From the NCBI GenBank assembly GCA_023136725.1, contig JAGLQR010000004.1, positions 1 to 19,354 on the forward strand: DNA of 19,354 nt, read 5' to 3'. The position numbers and the translations under genes were made by a program. The stretch is from Candidatus Aminicenantota bacterium. Lineage in GTDB: Bacteria > Acidobacteriota > Aminicenantia > UBA2199. Shown piece after piece: positions 1 to 9,000 of the stretch (within the stretch, counting starts at the first letter, position 1; every line of letters starts with the position of its first letter). The notes below the pieces were generated by a model. The model worked only from the letters and a program-made list of their open reading frames with translations. It was not told the DNA's origin and did not search any database.

Positions 1-192
1 GAACTTACCGAGAAAGAGGCGATGGTTATAAAATTCAGATTCGGGTTTAAGAAGGATGACCCGATGCGTCTAAGGGAAATTGCAAAGAAAATGAAAATGA
101 GCCCTGAAGGGATTCGTAGAATAGAATCAAGAGCCCTTATAAAATTAAAAAAAATGCTGCTGAAACAAGGAGTCTATGGAGTGCTGAATTGA
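1..192 (+). CDS. Sigma-70-family RNA polymerase sigma factor, C-terminal end (partial)
   Basis: The frame is open from the first base and ends at TGA 190-192, giving the last 63 residues of a protein that begins outside the window. They match sigma region 4: an LTEKEAMVIKFRFG stretch (region 4.1) followed by the region 4.2 helix-turn-helix LREIAKKMKMSPEGIRRIESRAL and a basic tail. In this family region 4.2 contacts the -35 element. The recognition helix reads SPEGIRRIE rather than the RERIRQIE of classical RpoD, a variant I recall from other RpoD/RpoS-like group 1/2 factors. Whether this is the housekeeping factor cannot be decided from the tail alone. The stop overlaps the TTG start of the next gene (TTGA), so the two are probably translationally coupled. 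Confidence 0.88.
   Translation, partial: ELTEKEAMVIKFRFGFKKDDPMRLREIAKKMKMSPEGIRRIESRALIKLKKMLLKQGVYGVLN
178..181 (+). promoter_or_regulatory. Shine-Dalgarno deciding the TTG start of the helicase-loader gene
   Basis: GGAG lies 7 nt before TTG 189-191, inside the end of the sigma factor gene. The next in-frame ATG is more than 50 codons downstream, past the zinc-binding cysteines, so the TTG is the sensible start. Confidence 0.6.
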
Positions 193-893
193 CAAAAGTA
201 AAATGTACAATTTGTGACGATTCCGGATGGGAAAAAACTATAAAAGATGGTAAAGAATCCCTCAGGAAATGTAAGTGTCAGAAGACCTCTGACCTTAGGA
301 TAAAATGTATTTCATCCAATGTACCCAATAAATTCGCGGGATACATGTTACGCACTTTCGGGGAAAAAGATATTGACTCTACTCTGAAAGAAGTCATTAC
401 AAAAATCAAAAAATTTATTGATGCATATCCAGTAGGCAAAGGGATTATTCTACACGGTGGCACAGGATTGGGAAAAACCCACCTACTTTCTATAATGGTG
501 ACTGAATTGCATAGAAAACACCCCAAATTAATCATATTTTATATTGACTGGAATGATTTTGTCAGTGAATTGACAACGGGACTATCACAATATCCAAGAA
601 ATTATGCAGCTGTTGATGCTTTAATCTATAAATTAAAGCAGGCTGACATTCTCCTTTGGGATGAATTTGCAGCAACCAAGCCTAACCAATGGGTACTCGA
701 TAAAATTTATAATGTTATTAACTTTAGATATAATCGGCAGAAAACAACAATTTTTGCAACTAATTATAAGGATGAAACCAGTGATGGTTCAGACACTCTT
801 CAAGATCGTATAGGAGACAGAATCAGAAGCCGAATTTTTGAGATGGCTAAATCATATTACATCAAAGGGCTGGATCAGAGACTACTGGATTAG
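189..893 (+). CDS. DnaC/DnaI/IstB-family AAA+ ATPase, probable replicative helicase loader
   Basis: 234 residues. The family loads the DnaB replicative helicase onto single-stranded DNA in the cytoplasm. The N-terminus carries a zinc-knuckle-like set (Cys6, Cys9, Cys28, Cys30), typical of the DnaC-like group found outside Enterobacteria. Walker A is GGTGLGKT (90-97), Walker B is ILLWDEF (154-160, Asp158/Glu159), sensor I is Asn192, and the arginine-rich segment RIGDRIRSRIFEM (about 207-219) matches the arginine-finger/sensor II region. The TTG start has GGAG 7 nt upstream and overlaps the sigma factor stop. No transposase is adjacent, so an IstB transposition helper is unlikely; a chromosomal helicase loader fits better. 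The substrate helicase is inferred, not shown. Confidence 0.85.
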   Translation: MTKVKCTICDDSGWEKTIKDGKESLRKCKCQKTSDLRIKCISSNVPNKFAGYMLRTFGEKDIDSTLKEVITKIKKFIDAYPVGKGIILHGGTGLGKTHLLSIMVTELHRKHPKLIIFYIDWNDFVSELTTGLSQYPRNYAAVDALIYKLKQADILLWDEFAATKPNQWVLDKIYNVINFRYNRQKTTIFATNYKDETSDGSDTLQDRIGDRIRSRIFEMAKSYYIKGLDQRLLD

Positions 894-897
894 AATA

Positions 898-907
898 GAG
901 AGGTGAT
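898..907 (+). promoter_or_regulatory. Near-perfect Shine-Dalgarno deciding the MoxR start
   Basis: GAGAGGTGAT matches the anti-Shine-Dalgarno complement AGGAGGTGAT at 8 of 10 positions and ends 4 nt before ATG 912-914. A GTG (903-905) lies inside this motif in the same frame, but it is part of the ribosome-binding site and is not the likely start. Confidence 0.75.
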
Positions 908-911
908 CAAA

Positions 912-1901
912 ATGAACAATGATATGACATTCATAAATGAAAAGATAAAGGAAGAGAGTGCAATTACCGGTAAGATAATCTCGGAAATGGAAAAGGTCAT
1001 TGTCGGACAGAAGAATTTGCTGGAAAGGATTATGATCGCTTTGATAACATCCGGGCACCTGCTCCTTGAGGGAGTTCCCGGCCTCGCGAAAACACTTGCA
1101 GTTAAAACACTCGGAGAAGTACTTGATCTGAATTTCTCAAGGATCCAGTTCACTCCCGATCTTCTCCCTGCAGATCTTACCGGAACTATGATATTCAATC
1201 CGAAGACTTCGGAATTTCTGACTCGAAAAGGACCGATTTTCACAAATCTCCTGCTTGCCGATGAAATTAACAGAGCTCCGGCCAAAGTACAGAGCGCTCT
1301 TCTTGAATCAATGCAGGAGCTCCAGGTTACTATTGGTGACAATACACATAAAATTGAAGCCCCGTTTATGGTGATGGCAACCCAAAACCCGATCGAGCAG
1401 GAAGGGACATATCCACTTCCTGAAGCACAGATTGACAGGTTTCTTTTAAAAGTATTGATAACCTACCCAGGAAAAGAAGAGGAGAGTGCAATAATTGACA
1501 GATTCAGTTCAGGGAATTCTCCAAAAGCTGAAAAAGTCGGAACAAAAGAAGATATCCTCAAACTTAACAAAGCTTATAAGATGGTATATATCGATGACAG
1601 GATCAAGGAATATATTCTTAATATTATTTTTGCAACAAGATTCCCTGAAGAGAGCGGAATTAAAAACCTGAAAAACTTCATTCAATTTGGTGCATCTCCC
1701 AGAGCTTCAATTTTCCTGGCAGACACTTCAAAGGCATTTGCTTTTATAAGAGGGAGAGGATATGTTACTCCCGAGGATATAAAAACCATAGGAAGGGATG
1801 TACTTAGGCATAGAATAATTCTTAGTTATGAAGCAGAGGCGGAAGAAATGACCAGTGATGACATCATTACAGAAATATTTGATAATGTAGAAGTTCCCTG
1901 A
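912..1901 (+). CDS. MoxR-family AAA+ ATPase
   Basis: About 329 residues from ATG 912. MoxR ATPases are cytoplasmic chaperone-like AAA+ proteins that activate or assemble partner complexes, usually with DUF58 or VWA-domain proteins encoded next to them. Walker A is GVPGLAKT (54-61), Walker B is LLLADE (113-118) followed by INRAP, and sensor I is ATQNP leading into IEQEGTYPLPEAQIDRF, the strongest MoxR signature. The C-terminal 130 residues form the usual lid. Length is normal for the family. The gene starts 18 nt after the helicase loader and is followed after 12 nt by a small membrane protein. No DUF58 or VWA gene follows here, so the partner is not visible in this window. Confidence 0.93.
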   Translation: MNNDMTFINEKIKEESAITGKIISEMEKVIVGQKNLLERIMIALITSGHLLLEGVPGLAKTLAVKTLGEVLDLNFSRIQFTPDLLPADLTGTMIFNPKTSEFLTRKGPIFTNLLLADEINRAPAKVQSALLESMQELQVTIGDNTHKIEAPFMVMATQNPIEQEGTYPLPEAQIDRFLLKVLITYPGKEEESAIIDRFSSGNSPKAEKVGTKEDILKLNKAYKMVYIDDRIKEYILNIIFATRFPEESGIKNLKNFIQFGASPRASIFLADTSKAFAFIRGRGYVTPEDIKTIGRDVLRHRIILSYEAEAEEMTSDDIITEIFDNVEVP

Positions 1902-1913
1902 TAAAAACATAAA

Positions 1914-2345
1914 ATGAGAAAAAACAAGAAAAGGCTGAACCGGAGGATAAACCCCGAAAAATCAAATAAAATGATATGGGCCGTCTCCAGTGGACTCTTA
2001 ATATTGTTTGTGACCCTATTCATCACATCTATTGGGACCGATTCTATTAGTGATAAGACTGAACTTTACAAAAACACCCTGAGTTACATCAATAAAATTG
2101 AAGGGATAACAGATGTGGAATCTATCCCTGAGATAAATTCAGTTAAAATATTCTATGATCCGGACCCAAACAGCAGATCAATGATAGATTACAAGAAGAT
2201 GGCTGTTTTTGCCGGAGTAAAACTATCGAACAAACTAAAGGGTGAGAAAATCACATTTCAGTTAATACGAAAATTGGAAAAAAAGGTTGAACTTACTTTT
2301 TCTGTCCAGGACGGTAAAGTTGTCAGCAAAATCCTGCCTGAGTGA
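1914..2345 (+). CDS. Small single-pass membrane protein of unknown function
   Basis: 143 residues, not recognised. A very basic N-terminus (residues 1-19, many Lys/Arg) precedes one hydrophobic segment at about 20-40, which predicts a membrane anchor with the remaining 100 residues outside the cytoplasm. The outer part is polar, with no cysteines and no motif I know. There is no clear Shine-Dalgarno before ATG 1914; with only 12 nt after the MoxR stop, translation may depend on the upstream gene. Position suggests a partner of the MoxR ATPase, but this is inference. The stop codon TGA directly abuts the stop of the opposite-strand gene. Confidence 0.75.
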   Translation: MRKNKKRLNRRINPEKSNKMIWAVSSGLLILFVTLFITSIGTDSISDKTELYKNTLSYINKIEGITDVESIPEINSVKIFYDPDPNSRSMIDYKKMAVFAGVKLSNKLKGEKITFQLIRKLEKKVELTFSVQDGKVVSKILPE

Positions 2346-2702
2346 TTAAACCGAATCAGCTCTGTTGAAGTTGCTATTGCAGCTGAGACAAATAAAATCC
2401 CTGTCAATAGATAGTATTTTCCTCTGAGGTTTCTTCTCCTGTCTGTTAATAACCCTGGTAGAGATTATAATTGCAATGAAAACTACTACAGGAAAATACA
2501 TATAAGAGGCAACAACAAAAGCCAGATAGAGTGCCACAACTATCAAGGCAGTCAAAATGATTATAAAAACAGGCAGATCACTATCGGTACCGGAATCATC
2601 TTCGAAAGGGAGAATGTTTGCTGATCCGCAGAAAGGACATAGAGCATTTTCAGGAACATTAAATGAATCAGTTTGTCTTTTCTTCATCTCGTTCTCTTTC
2701 AT
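2346..2702 (-). CDS. Small membrane protein with CxxC knuckles flanking a transmembrane hairpin
   Basis: 118 residues from ATG 2702. CPFC (Cys22, Cys25) precedes a long hydrophobic stretch (about 44-82) that can span the membrane twice, and CLSC (Cys105, Cys108) follows it. A two-pass topology puts both CxxC pairs on the same side, so they could form one zinc site split by the membrane hairpin. An alternative start at ATG 2687 (residue 6) has the better ribosome-binding sequence (AGAG about 6 nt upstream). The gene overlaps the SurA-like gene by 20-35 bp and is the last of the operon. I do not recognise a named family. The arrangement recalls LITAF-type membrane zinc domains, but the spacing is longer. 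Confidence 0.72.
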   Translation of the reverse strand: MKENEMKKRQTDSFNVPENALCPFCGSANILPFEDDSGTDSDLPVFIIILTALIVVALYLAFVVASYMYFPVVVFIAIIISTRVINRQEKKPQRKILSIDRDFICLSCNSNFNRADSV

Positions 2703-3321
2703 CTGAAAGTATATTTTTAATCGAATAGGAGGCTTTAATCCCTGCCAGCCATTGTGATAATTCTTTCCGAACCTTTTTTCCCCTTAAAAAGTTCTCTATA
2801 ACAGGAGTCATTTCAATGATTGATTTTGGTTCGATCCCCAACTTCTTCCTTGAAGGGAGATAATCATTTTTATAAAATTCTTCTATATCAGAAAATTCAA
2901 TGACAACACCCAGCTTAAACTTATCTTCGATCACTTTTTCATAGAAAATCTTTTCTGTCAGAAATAGCCTGAGGTCTTTTAAATCCATATCAAACTTTTC
3001 CAGTATTCTTTTTGTATCATCCATAGACCCATATCTTTCTATTATCGATCTCTGAACATTCTCAAAATCTTCTTCGGTAAGTTCAAACTGATCTTTATAT
3101 TCAAGGGAAACAACCTTATAATTTATAAGTTTATTCAACTCCTTGAGATAAAGGTCTCCTTCATCACCACCCGAACTTCCTGCGGGGGAATAAAGAAGCA
3201 ACGATTTGTCTATATCTGATACCGTAATAATCTCTGTATTAACAACTGCCGCGATTTTATCAACAACTATCTCTGCCGGCTGGATCATAAGCAGTAAAGA
3301 AACAATTAGTTTAAAAAACAT
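2668..3321 (-). CDS. SurA/PpiD-like periplasmic chaperone lacking a parvulin domain
   Basis: 217 residues. A short hydrophobic N-terminus (1-16) looks like a signal peptide. It is followed by VDKIAAVVNTEIITVSDI (20-37), the hallmark of the SurA/PrsA N-terminal chaperone domain. A helical region fills about 55-160, and the C-terminal helix near 182-202 (KVRKELSQWLAGIKASYSIK) resembles the segment that closes the SurA chaperone module. No parvulin PPIase domain is present, whereas E. coli SurA (about 430 residues) has two. The gene overlaps the end of the Omp85 gene by 11 bp and has an AGGA-type ribosome-binding site. It probably escorts unfolded outer-membrane proteins to that neighbour. Function is inferred from the N-domain and position. 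Confidence 0.8.
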   Translation of the reverse strand: MFFKLIVSLLLMIQPAEIVVDKIAAVVNTEIITVSDIDKSLLLYSPAGSSGGDEGDLYLKELNKLINYKVVSLEYKDQFELTEEDFENVQRSIIERYGSMDDTKRILEKFDMDLKDLRLFLTEKIFYEKVIEDKFKLGVVIEFSDIEEFYKNDYLPSRKKLGIEPKSIIEMTPVIENFLRGKKVRKELSQWLAGIKASYSIKNILSDERERDEEKTN

Positions 3322-6022
3322 TTCCTATTCCTATATGTAATGCAATCGGGCTTACACTTTCCCTTCTTTCGATATTATATGCAATATCAAAGCTAAGAAG
3401 GCCTATTGCAGATTTTATTCTTAAACCGACTCCTATTGCTTTCTGAATGTTACCAATACTGATCTCATCTGCATATCTGTAAATATTACCAAAATCGGCA
3501 AAAACAGCATAATAAAGATCTTGAACAGGAAAAAGATATAGAGGGAAAGTAGCTTCTAAATTAAATAATAACAGTGCATTTCCACCATATGGTTCACCTG
3601 TTTCACTATCTAGTGATCCAAGTTTATCATTCCTGGTACCTCTGAAAGTACTGGAGCCACCTCCAAAGAATCTTTCAGTAATCGGCACATCGTCAGTTGC
3701 AAAACCATTTCTGACCGAAAATGAAAAAATTCCATTTTTAAGAAACCTTGTATTCACCTGATAACCCCATCTGAACCTTAAGAAGGAGAAATCACTCTGT
3801 AAAAGAGGCATAGCATATTTTATATCAGTTGAGAAAAAACTCCCTTTAGTCGGCAGAAAGGGATCATCCCTTTTATCCTTAACAAAAGAGAAGTTCAGTG
3901 CTGTTATATCATAAGGGACATCAACTACATCTATTCCCCCACTTGAAACATTAAGGTCAAGTAACTTTGTCCGGTACCAGCTTAAAGATGACAGAATATA
4001 TGAATCATTTGTAAGCTTCTTTACCAGAGACTCGGATACTCCATATCTGTTGAATTTATAACTCCTGTAAAGTTCATTCTCTTCCCATATTTTAAGAGAA
4101 GAACTTATTTTAGTTCCAAATATATATGGGGTCTCATAGCTTATCTCCCCCCTTCTTTCTTTAAGTCCGACTTGAACCAGGGCAGAAAAAGTTGAATATG
4201 TTCTAAGAAAATTTTTCTTCTGATATTCAAAAGTGAACCTTATCCCTGTCCTCTCTTCATATCCTATTCCGAAACCGAGATATTTACTTGTATTTTGTTC
4301 AGTTGCAAGGAGAATATTAAAAATTTTGTTATTTAAAATTTTCTGGATTTTTATCTCACTGAAAATTGAACTTCTATCTATCTCATTTTTAAAACTTTCA
4401 ATTTTCATTCTGTTAAAATCCTCTCCGCTTTTCAATGGGAATAGTTTTTTTAACAATCTGGTCTGATCACGGGACGCACCTATTATTATCAGTTTACCGA
4501 ATTTAAATTGGTTTCCCTCATCTATATTAATTAATATTGATTTTTTCTTCCCGGGAGTTACTTCCATATCAATTTTTATATTTTCAAATCCTCTTCTATA
4601 GTAGTAGCTCCGAAGCTCCTCCAGATCCTCATTAAGTTTTCTCTGGACAAAAGGATCAGAAGACCTGGTTTTCAATATGGGATTTAGTATGGAGGTTTTT
4701 ACAAGTTCATTTCCTTTGAATAAAACTGAATCAACAATAAACCTCTCCCCTTCATTTATCAGATATTTCAGGTTAACTGTTCTTTTTTTAAATTCGAGTG
4801 CGGTTCTGATCTTCACGAACGGAAAACCTTTATAATAGTAAAACCATTTAAGAACCTCAGAATCCACTCTGATAGAGTTTATCCTCAGATGAAAGATCCT
4901 GTTAAAGATAAGATCATCAACAGTTATAACGTCTCGAAGGGTTTTTGAAGATATCAGTCTGTTCCCTTCAAAAGCTATCTTTCCCAAAACAAACCGTTCA
5001 TTTTTCTTTACATTAAAAATAATAAATTTTTCGTCCTTTTCAGTCTTGATTTCAGAGTTGACTTCCGCATTGAGAAATCCGCTATTCCTGAGATATACTT
5101 TGATCCTTGCTCTGCTTTCCCTTTCAGCCCATTTTTCAAATACCTTTTTCCTCCATATATCTGTCACAAAACTAAATTTTTTCTTAATTCCAATTATATT
5201 GATTGTATACTTGAAACCCGGGTTCAGTTCCAGATAAACATTAGCCAAAGTTTTAAATTTATTTAAAAATACCTCCTTTACTTTGATCTGCGGGAAAAAA
5301 TATCCGATATCCTTAAGTTCTCTTTCGATCTTCATCATATTTTCAGAGAAAACATGGGGAATATAATTATTAAGTTTGAATATTTCATTCTCTTTTTTTA
5401 AAATCCCCTTATCATCACCTTTTACAAAGATCCTGTTAAGTTTTGTCACTTCGCCTTTTTCGATATCGAAAGATACCATAGCTTTGAGTCCATTGACCTT
5501 AATTGTATGCCTGATAACCGGGTTGAAAAATCCCCTGCTGTTCATAAAAGCCCTTATCTCTTCTACTGATTTAAGAACCCCTTCTCTATCAAGAAATACA
5601 TTTTTTCTTATCGAATGAATTGCCTTTCTAAGATCTCCGGAACCTATTCCCGAAACGTAGTTGACTGCTATTTTGTATATTTTAGGCCTGCTGCGAAGTT
5701 TAAAAATGACCTTGACTAATTCTTTTGATAAGACAACGACTTTTGCTTCTATATCTGAAAAATATCCGACGTTATATAAATTCTGAAGAGAATTTCTTAT
5801 TCTTTTCTGGTTGTAATACTTACCCGGAATAATTTCTACCAATGAACGGAGGCTGTCAGTGTTAATCTTTCCTCCGCTATCAGCAAACCGGAATTCTACA
5901 TTATAAACCTTCATTGAACTATAGACAGATGAGAATAAATTCAATCCGGGTGAAATGATGCTAAACAGGAAAAAGACTATAAGAGATACTTTGCATGAAT
6001 GGATTTTCATAAATGATCCCAT
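3311..6022 (-). CDS. bamA: Omp85-family outer membrane assembly protein (BamA/TamA type) with seven POTRA-like repeats
   Basis: 903 residues. A signal peptide occupies about 1-32. The periplasmic part divides into seven POTRA-like units, at about 37-112, 113-191, 192-270, 271-343, 344-427, 428-505 and 506-575. The 16-strand Omp85 barrel fills about 576-903, with the conserved lid-loop motif FFGGGSSTFRGTRN (785-798) and a C-terminal phenylalanine (GIGNVF). E. coli BamA has five POTRAs and 810 residues; TamA has three and 577. The protein inserts or assembles proteins in the outer membrane. ATG 6022 has an AGGAAGAGG site upstream; ATG 6010 (residue 5) is an alternative. The gene begins 3 nt after the TamB-like stop, so this may be a TamA-type partner rather than the general BamA. 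The symbol is therefore provisional. Confidence 0.92.
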   Translation of the reverse strand: MGSFMKIHSCKVSLIVFFLFSIISPGLNLFSSVYSSMKVYNVEFRFADSGGKINTDSLRSLVEIIPGKYYNQKRIRNSLQNLYNVGYFSDIEAKVVVLSKELVKVIFKLRSRPKIYKIAVNYVSGIGSGDLRKAIHSIRKNVFLDREGVLKSVEEIRAFMNSRGFFNPVIRHTIKVNGLKAMVSFDIEKGEVTKLNRIFVKGDDKGILKKENEIFKLNNYIPHVFSENMMKIERELKDIGYFFPQIKVKEVFLNKFKTLANVYLELNPGFKYTINIIGIKKKFSFVTDIWRKKVFEKWAERESRARIKVYLRNSGFLNAEVNSEIKTEKDEKFIIFNVKKNERFVLGKIAFEGNRLISSKTLRDVITVDDLIFNRIFHLRINSIRVDSEVLKWFYYYKGFPFVKIRTALEFKKRTVNLKYLINEGERFIVDSVLFKGNELVKTSILNPILKTRSSDPFVQRKLNEDLEELRSYYYRRGFENIKIDMEVTPGKKKSILINIDEGNQFKFGKLIIIGASRDQTRLLKKLFPLKSGEDFNRMKIESFKNEIDRSSIFSEIKIQKILNNKIFNILLATEQNTSKYLGFGIGYEERTGIRFTFEYQKKNFLRTYSTFSALVQVGLKERRGEISYETPYIFGTKISSSLKIWEENELYRSYKFNRYGVSESLVKKLTNDSYILSSLSWYRTKLLDLNVSSGGIDVVDVPYDITALNFSFVKDKRDDPFLPTKGSFFSTDIKYAMPLLQSDFSFLRFRWGYQVNTRFLKNGIFSFSVRNGFATDDVPITERFFGGGSSTFRGTRNDKLGSLDSETGEPYGGNALLLFNLEATFPLYLFPVQDLYYAVFADFGNIYRYADEISIGNIQKAIGVGLRIKSAIGLLSFDIAYNIERRESVSPIALHIGIGNVF

Positions 6023-6025
6023 ATG

Positions 6026-9000
6026 CTAATACCTCTTCCTGAATCTTATATCCATACTAAGTCTCCCCTCTTCATTTCTCTTCCCGATCACGGAAATAGT
6101 AGGAGTGATCTGATACTGGAAAAAATATACATCTCTGGTTGCCCTTGAGATATCGGTTGAATAGACAATCAGAAAATCTTTTGAAATTGATTTTCCGATT
6201 GTCAGCCGTGATATGCCTTCGAGAGAGGATCTTGTCGGATCCGGATCCAGTTTTAACATATCAATTCCAAATAATTTTTTAACTCTCTTCTGGATCTGAT
6301 CAGTAAGCGCAGTTGTTACAAGTCCGGTTGTTCCCACTTCTGAACTTATATTTATTGAAGAGGATCTTTGGAAAAGTTCACCTAATGAGATCAGAGCAAT
6401 TATATCCTGCTGGGGAAGAGGAGGTGATGAAATAAATTCAGGCCTCACACCTGAAGAAAGTCCGGAGATCAGAAATTTTATTCTATAACTCTTTATGAAT
6501 GTTTCTGCCTCGATCCTTATAATAGGATTAATCCTCACTTTATTATTAAACACAAGCCTGGCTTTAACAAGATTAAAATCCCTTCCTGATATATGCACAG
6601 CACCCTCCCTGCTGCTTATTGATCCGGAAAGGACCGGGAAATCACTGTTGCCGGTAAGATGAAGATCAACATCACCTTTTCCACTTATGAAAGAGTTTCT
6701 TACATTTATGTCATCTTTCCCACGCATCGATAAATCAAATTCAAGATTATCAAGAAATGTTGACTGTTTTATATCACTGCTTCCGGTTCCGGCATAAAAT
6801 GACATCCCCTCATCAATTTCTCTTTCCCATAAGAGAGAGAGGAAGTTAATCGCACCTCCAAGCACATATTTGTCCTTTTTCTTCTGAATGTTCAAATTGG
6901 CATTCATCCTGAAATTTGCCCGCTCCATCGGGAAAAGAAACATATTCTTTCCGTTAAATGTTATAAGCAGATCCTGCAATTCATTATTCTCAACTTTCAG
7001 TTTCCCGTTACCGGTAACATCCCCTCCTCCCATTTTTCCGGAGAAAGATCTAATTCTGAAATCAAGGTCTCTGAAGAATAATGACCCCTTGAATTCATCC
7101 AGTGTGTGGGGAAACCCCGGGAATGAAATAAATTCTCCATTGAGATCTGCAACTCCCCGGAAATGGATATTATCATTCTCATCACTGACTATTTCACTAC
7201 TTAGATGCATTATGCCTTTGTTGTTCTCCCATGGCATTACCACATTGATATCTTTTAACTCAATATCAAAAGATCCAAGATATTTATCATTTTCAAGTCT
7301 GAAAATAAAAGTGAATGGTGAATCTATTGTTTTATTCCGAAGGATACCCGGAGCAGAAATGACAAATTCTGAAAAATCGGTCATTATATTTCCTTCACCT
7401 TTAACTGAAAAGGGCCTACCTGAGTAAAAAGTTATGGCAGGAGAATCATATTTGATCCTTAAAGGGTCTTTATTAAATGTTCCTTCACCGGAAAACTGAA
7501 GATTGCCTTTCCCTTTGAAGCCTTTATTTATTTCATTAATATCGATCGAATTAATTTCTCCATTGATCTTATAATAATCTTTTTCGTAATTGACCAGAAT
7601 ATCTGATTGCCCCTTACCATTATGATACTCAAATTTCAGATTCTTTAGAAAGATATGATCAAGAACCTCAAGCTCACCATTGACATTCTTAAATATAAAA
7701 TCATAAAAATTCAGAGAACGGGCTATATAATTGCCTGTAATAAGGGGATCTTTCATCCCCGTTTCTGAATGATATTTAAAATTCCCTCTAATGACACCTT
7801 TAAGATTTACATCCTGCTCCAGAATCTTGAACATCTTTGAAGATTCACCTACTACATTTTTGAAATCAATATCCAGATTTCCAGCTTCATATGCTATGAA
7901 AGCTTTCCCCTTCAAATCTTTGTCATTTATTACAAGATCAACATTAGTTCTCCGGTTCAATGTCCGTACTTCCACCGAAATACCATCAAGTGGAGCACCG
8001 TTGGATATCAGGTCTCTTACTGAAAGGCTGCTCTTTATTTTAATTAGTTTCCCATTTTGTGAAAAATTCATTTTGAGGTTTCCCGATCCCTTTTTCAAAC
8101 CCCATTGAGAAAGATCCATATCTACATATTTTTTAAGATACTTATCAGCTCCACCCATTTCCCTGATAGAACTGCTCATGTCAATTTTCATGATTTTTCT
8201 TTTCTTGTCTACAAATCCATTTAAATAATTTACAGAACCGAACTCGGAAATGGTGTCTGTTGTTCTGAACTTAATCCACTTTTCTTTTGAATGATATTCA
8301 ATGTCAAAATTTCCGTCCACATTGAATTCATCCTCATGGATCACGTCCTTTTCAACAGATATTGAGCCTTTCATATAACCTCTGCTTATTTCCAGGTTAC
8401 AATTTTTAACTATTCCGCCCATTGGGATATTTTCATAAATATCAATGGCTTTCCCAAGTTTGGCAGCACTTGCATTTGAAATATCAATTTTTGTAAGAAG
8501 TTTTTTTGAATCAACATTTAGTTTGCTGAGAAGCCCGTCAGCAAAAACAGTTGAGCTTAATTTTATTTTCTCTGTACGGTTGTTCCATTTGACATTTCCA
8601 CGAAACTGATAGAATTTTTCATCTTTTATTCTGATCTCAGGAGCGCTAAAATTTCCATTGATAAGGATTCGCCCTCCGGTATCTTTCACAATTGTAGCAC
8701 TTCCTTTTACTTCCCCTTTTGCAGTAAGGTCTTTCAGGATAGGATATAGTAAATTCTCAAAATTCCCATCAGTAAAGATATGAAGTGCAAGATTGCCACT
8801 CTTATAAATATTCCCATTACCAGTTACTATAAAATCTTCAGTTCCCCATCTGAATTTACTGATCTTAAAAACCTTCTTCTTGTTAATAAATTCACTTTCA
8901 AGATCACCTTCAAGTTTTACTTCCCCACCACTCAACGGAAAAATGATCTTCATATGGGGTGAGATAATACGGAAAGAGATATTTTCACCTTTACTATAGG

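Noticed and set aside
890..1342. A 150-codon open frame on the - strand opposite the MoxR gene
   Set aside because: It is antisense to a gene with full AAA+ motifs, and no promoter, ribosome-binding site or family resemblance supports it.
2356..2386. Inverted repeat TCAGCT / AGCTGA just after the convergent stops, as a terminator
   Set aside because: The loop is 19 nt, the stem only 6 bp and no T-run follows on either strand; it also lies inside the coding part of the CxxC membrane protein.
6888..7427. A 179-codon open frame on the + strand opposite the TamB-like gene
   Set aside because: It is antisense to a well-supported gene, has no ribosome-binding site and its translation is serine/leucine/proline-rich low-complexity of the kind produced by antisense reading.
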